Below are positions 62,975 through 64,000 of a stretch of 64,000 nt of DNA, one piece after another. Below the pieces are notes generated by a model, which saw only the letters and a list, made by a program, of their open reading frames with translations, was not told where the DNA came from and searched no databases. Position 1 is the first letter of the stretch. Each line of letters begins with the position of its first letter. The stretch comes from Parasponia andersonii (Eukaryota > Streptophyta > Magnoliopsida > Rosales > Cannabaceae). The translations under genes and the position numbers were made by a program. Location: NCBI GenBank assembly GCA_002914805.1, contig JXTB01000329.1, positions 205,350 through 269,349 of the forward strand. The letters are read 5' to 3'.

Positions 62975-64000
62975 GATTCAGGTGTTACTTTTTATAGGTT
63001 TAAAGGTACAAATACAATTAGTTTATGGTTATGAATGGTCCTTTTCTAAAGTGCCTCGCAGTCATTTCCCAGTATTTAGGACTCCAGTTTCGCCGCCTTT
63101 GGACCATTGCTATTTTTTTTTTTTTTATCCTTAATATGAAAAATATTACCAATGGCATGTTTTAGACCTGATTGAGGAGGAAATTTTGGGCCGTGGCCAA
63201 ATTGTTTTGACGGCAGGATTTACCGAAGCAAGCAAGCAAGGCACGGTTTGGGAAATTCAGGGAAACAGTAACATGCCCATGTTCCCCTGTTGCGTACAGA
63301 AGATTCAAAGCGAAGAAAATAAATGATTGGTGTAATTAAATTTTGATCCCTTTGTTTTTTAATTTTAGTGAAAATGCAATATATTTTCTTTTAATGTCCT
63401 AAACACGTATTTAGGATTTGAAATTTATTTGGAAAAATAGGTTTGGATTTTGTTTTTATATTTGTGATAATAAAAGTGACTTTTTTTAAGGGAATAAAAA
63501 TGGCTGTTGCCGTTTGTTTGAAGAAAAATTACATAGAACTCTGAACGACAGAGATAGAGAAACGACATTAAAATAACGGAACACACGGATTCATTGTAAA
63601 ATTAGAGGGAGGGAAGAGAGAGAGGATGCTTAAAAAAAAAAGAAAAAATGTAAACGGAAACAAAGTAGAGAAACAAACTTAAACACTGTCGAAGGACATC
63701 AATCCGTAAAGACAACAAAACGAAAGACAAACGACAAAACACCGAAACATTATAAAAAGGTTGGAAAGTGAGTAGAAACAACAAAAGCAGGGACAGCCGG
63801 TAGTAAGAAGACAAACGAAACAAAAAGAGTTAAACGACAATAAATGGAGTAACTACATAAATACTGAAAAAAAAAAAAAAAATTACGTCTAACGTCTATT
63901 CTTTCCACCGAAAATGGCTGTTCAATAATTCAAGAAAAAAAACGACAATGAAATAGGTAAACGACAAAAAATCAGAATAGCTATTAAATAGAAAACGACA
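62975..64000. other. 3' flank of RID3 with a second dense AAACGACA tract
   Basis: 62975 to about 63340 is likely the 3' UTR and flank. From about 63560 to the window end six exact AAACGACA words occur on the plus strand, with one-mismatch forms, in an A/G-rich tract that continues past the window edge. No ORF is supported; the open frame on the complement at 63602-63823 is low-complexity. Confidence 0.6.

Overview
The window is nuclear DNA of a flowering plant, most likely a eudicot. It is AT-rich with long non-coding spacers, its genes are broken by many short exons with GT-AG introns, and it carries Ty1/copia elements, MITE-like fossils and many (AT)n tracts. The best-matching proteins are plant-specific or plant-type: a TPR-bearing OXA/ALB3 insertase, a chloroplast CGFS glutaredoxin, a plastid FMN-hydrolase-type HAD protein, a SCY1-like pseudokinase and a RID3/WDR18-type WD40 protein. 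I cannot name the species. One base (28939) is ambiguous.

Layout. 1-15 kb is a local duplication. The 3' half of one TPR-OXA gene (exons at 356-2856) is followed by a short remnant of the 3' end of an LRR receptor-like gene (about 3155-3310). Next come a decayed copy of promoter plus exon 1 (5464-5930) and a complete 14-exon TPR-OXA gene (9718-15002, 575 aa). 15.7-22.7 kb holds an LRR receptor-like protein pseudogene on the minus strand, split by a copia element with both LTRs and a perfect 5-bp target duplication. 22.7-29.8 kb is gene-free and filled with small repeats and foldback or TIR elements. 29.9-33.9 kb is an intact nine-exon membrane protein of unknown function (641 aa). 35.4-38.5 kb is an R3H-SUZ RNA-binding protein (322 aa, minus). 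40.2-42.8 kb is a second, much reduced copia fossil. Four intact genes follow: monothiol glutaredoxin (42.9-45.1, minus), HAD/FMN hydrolase-like (46.2-48.7, minus), SCY1-like pseudokinase (50.3-58.9, minus, 21 exons, 798 aa) and the RID3/WDR18 homologue (59.9-63.0, plus, 441 aa).

These genes do not form an operon or one pathway. Two products look organellar (glutaredoxin, HAD hydrolase) and the TPR-OXA pair probably acts in an organelle inner membrane. Three relate to RNA or ribosome handling (R3H-SUZ, SCY1-like in tRNA traffic, WDR18-like in pre-60S maturation).

The most unusual non-genic signal is the octamer AAACGACA (or its complement). It is packed into four spacers next to housekeeping genes, with nine copies in about 430 bp between the divergent SCY1-like and RID3 genes, far above chance. 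No CRISPR, tRNA or rRNA gene was seen.
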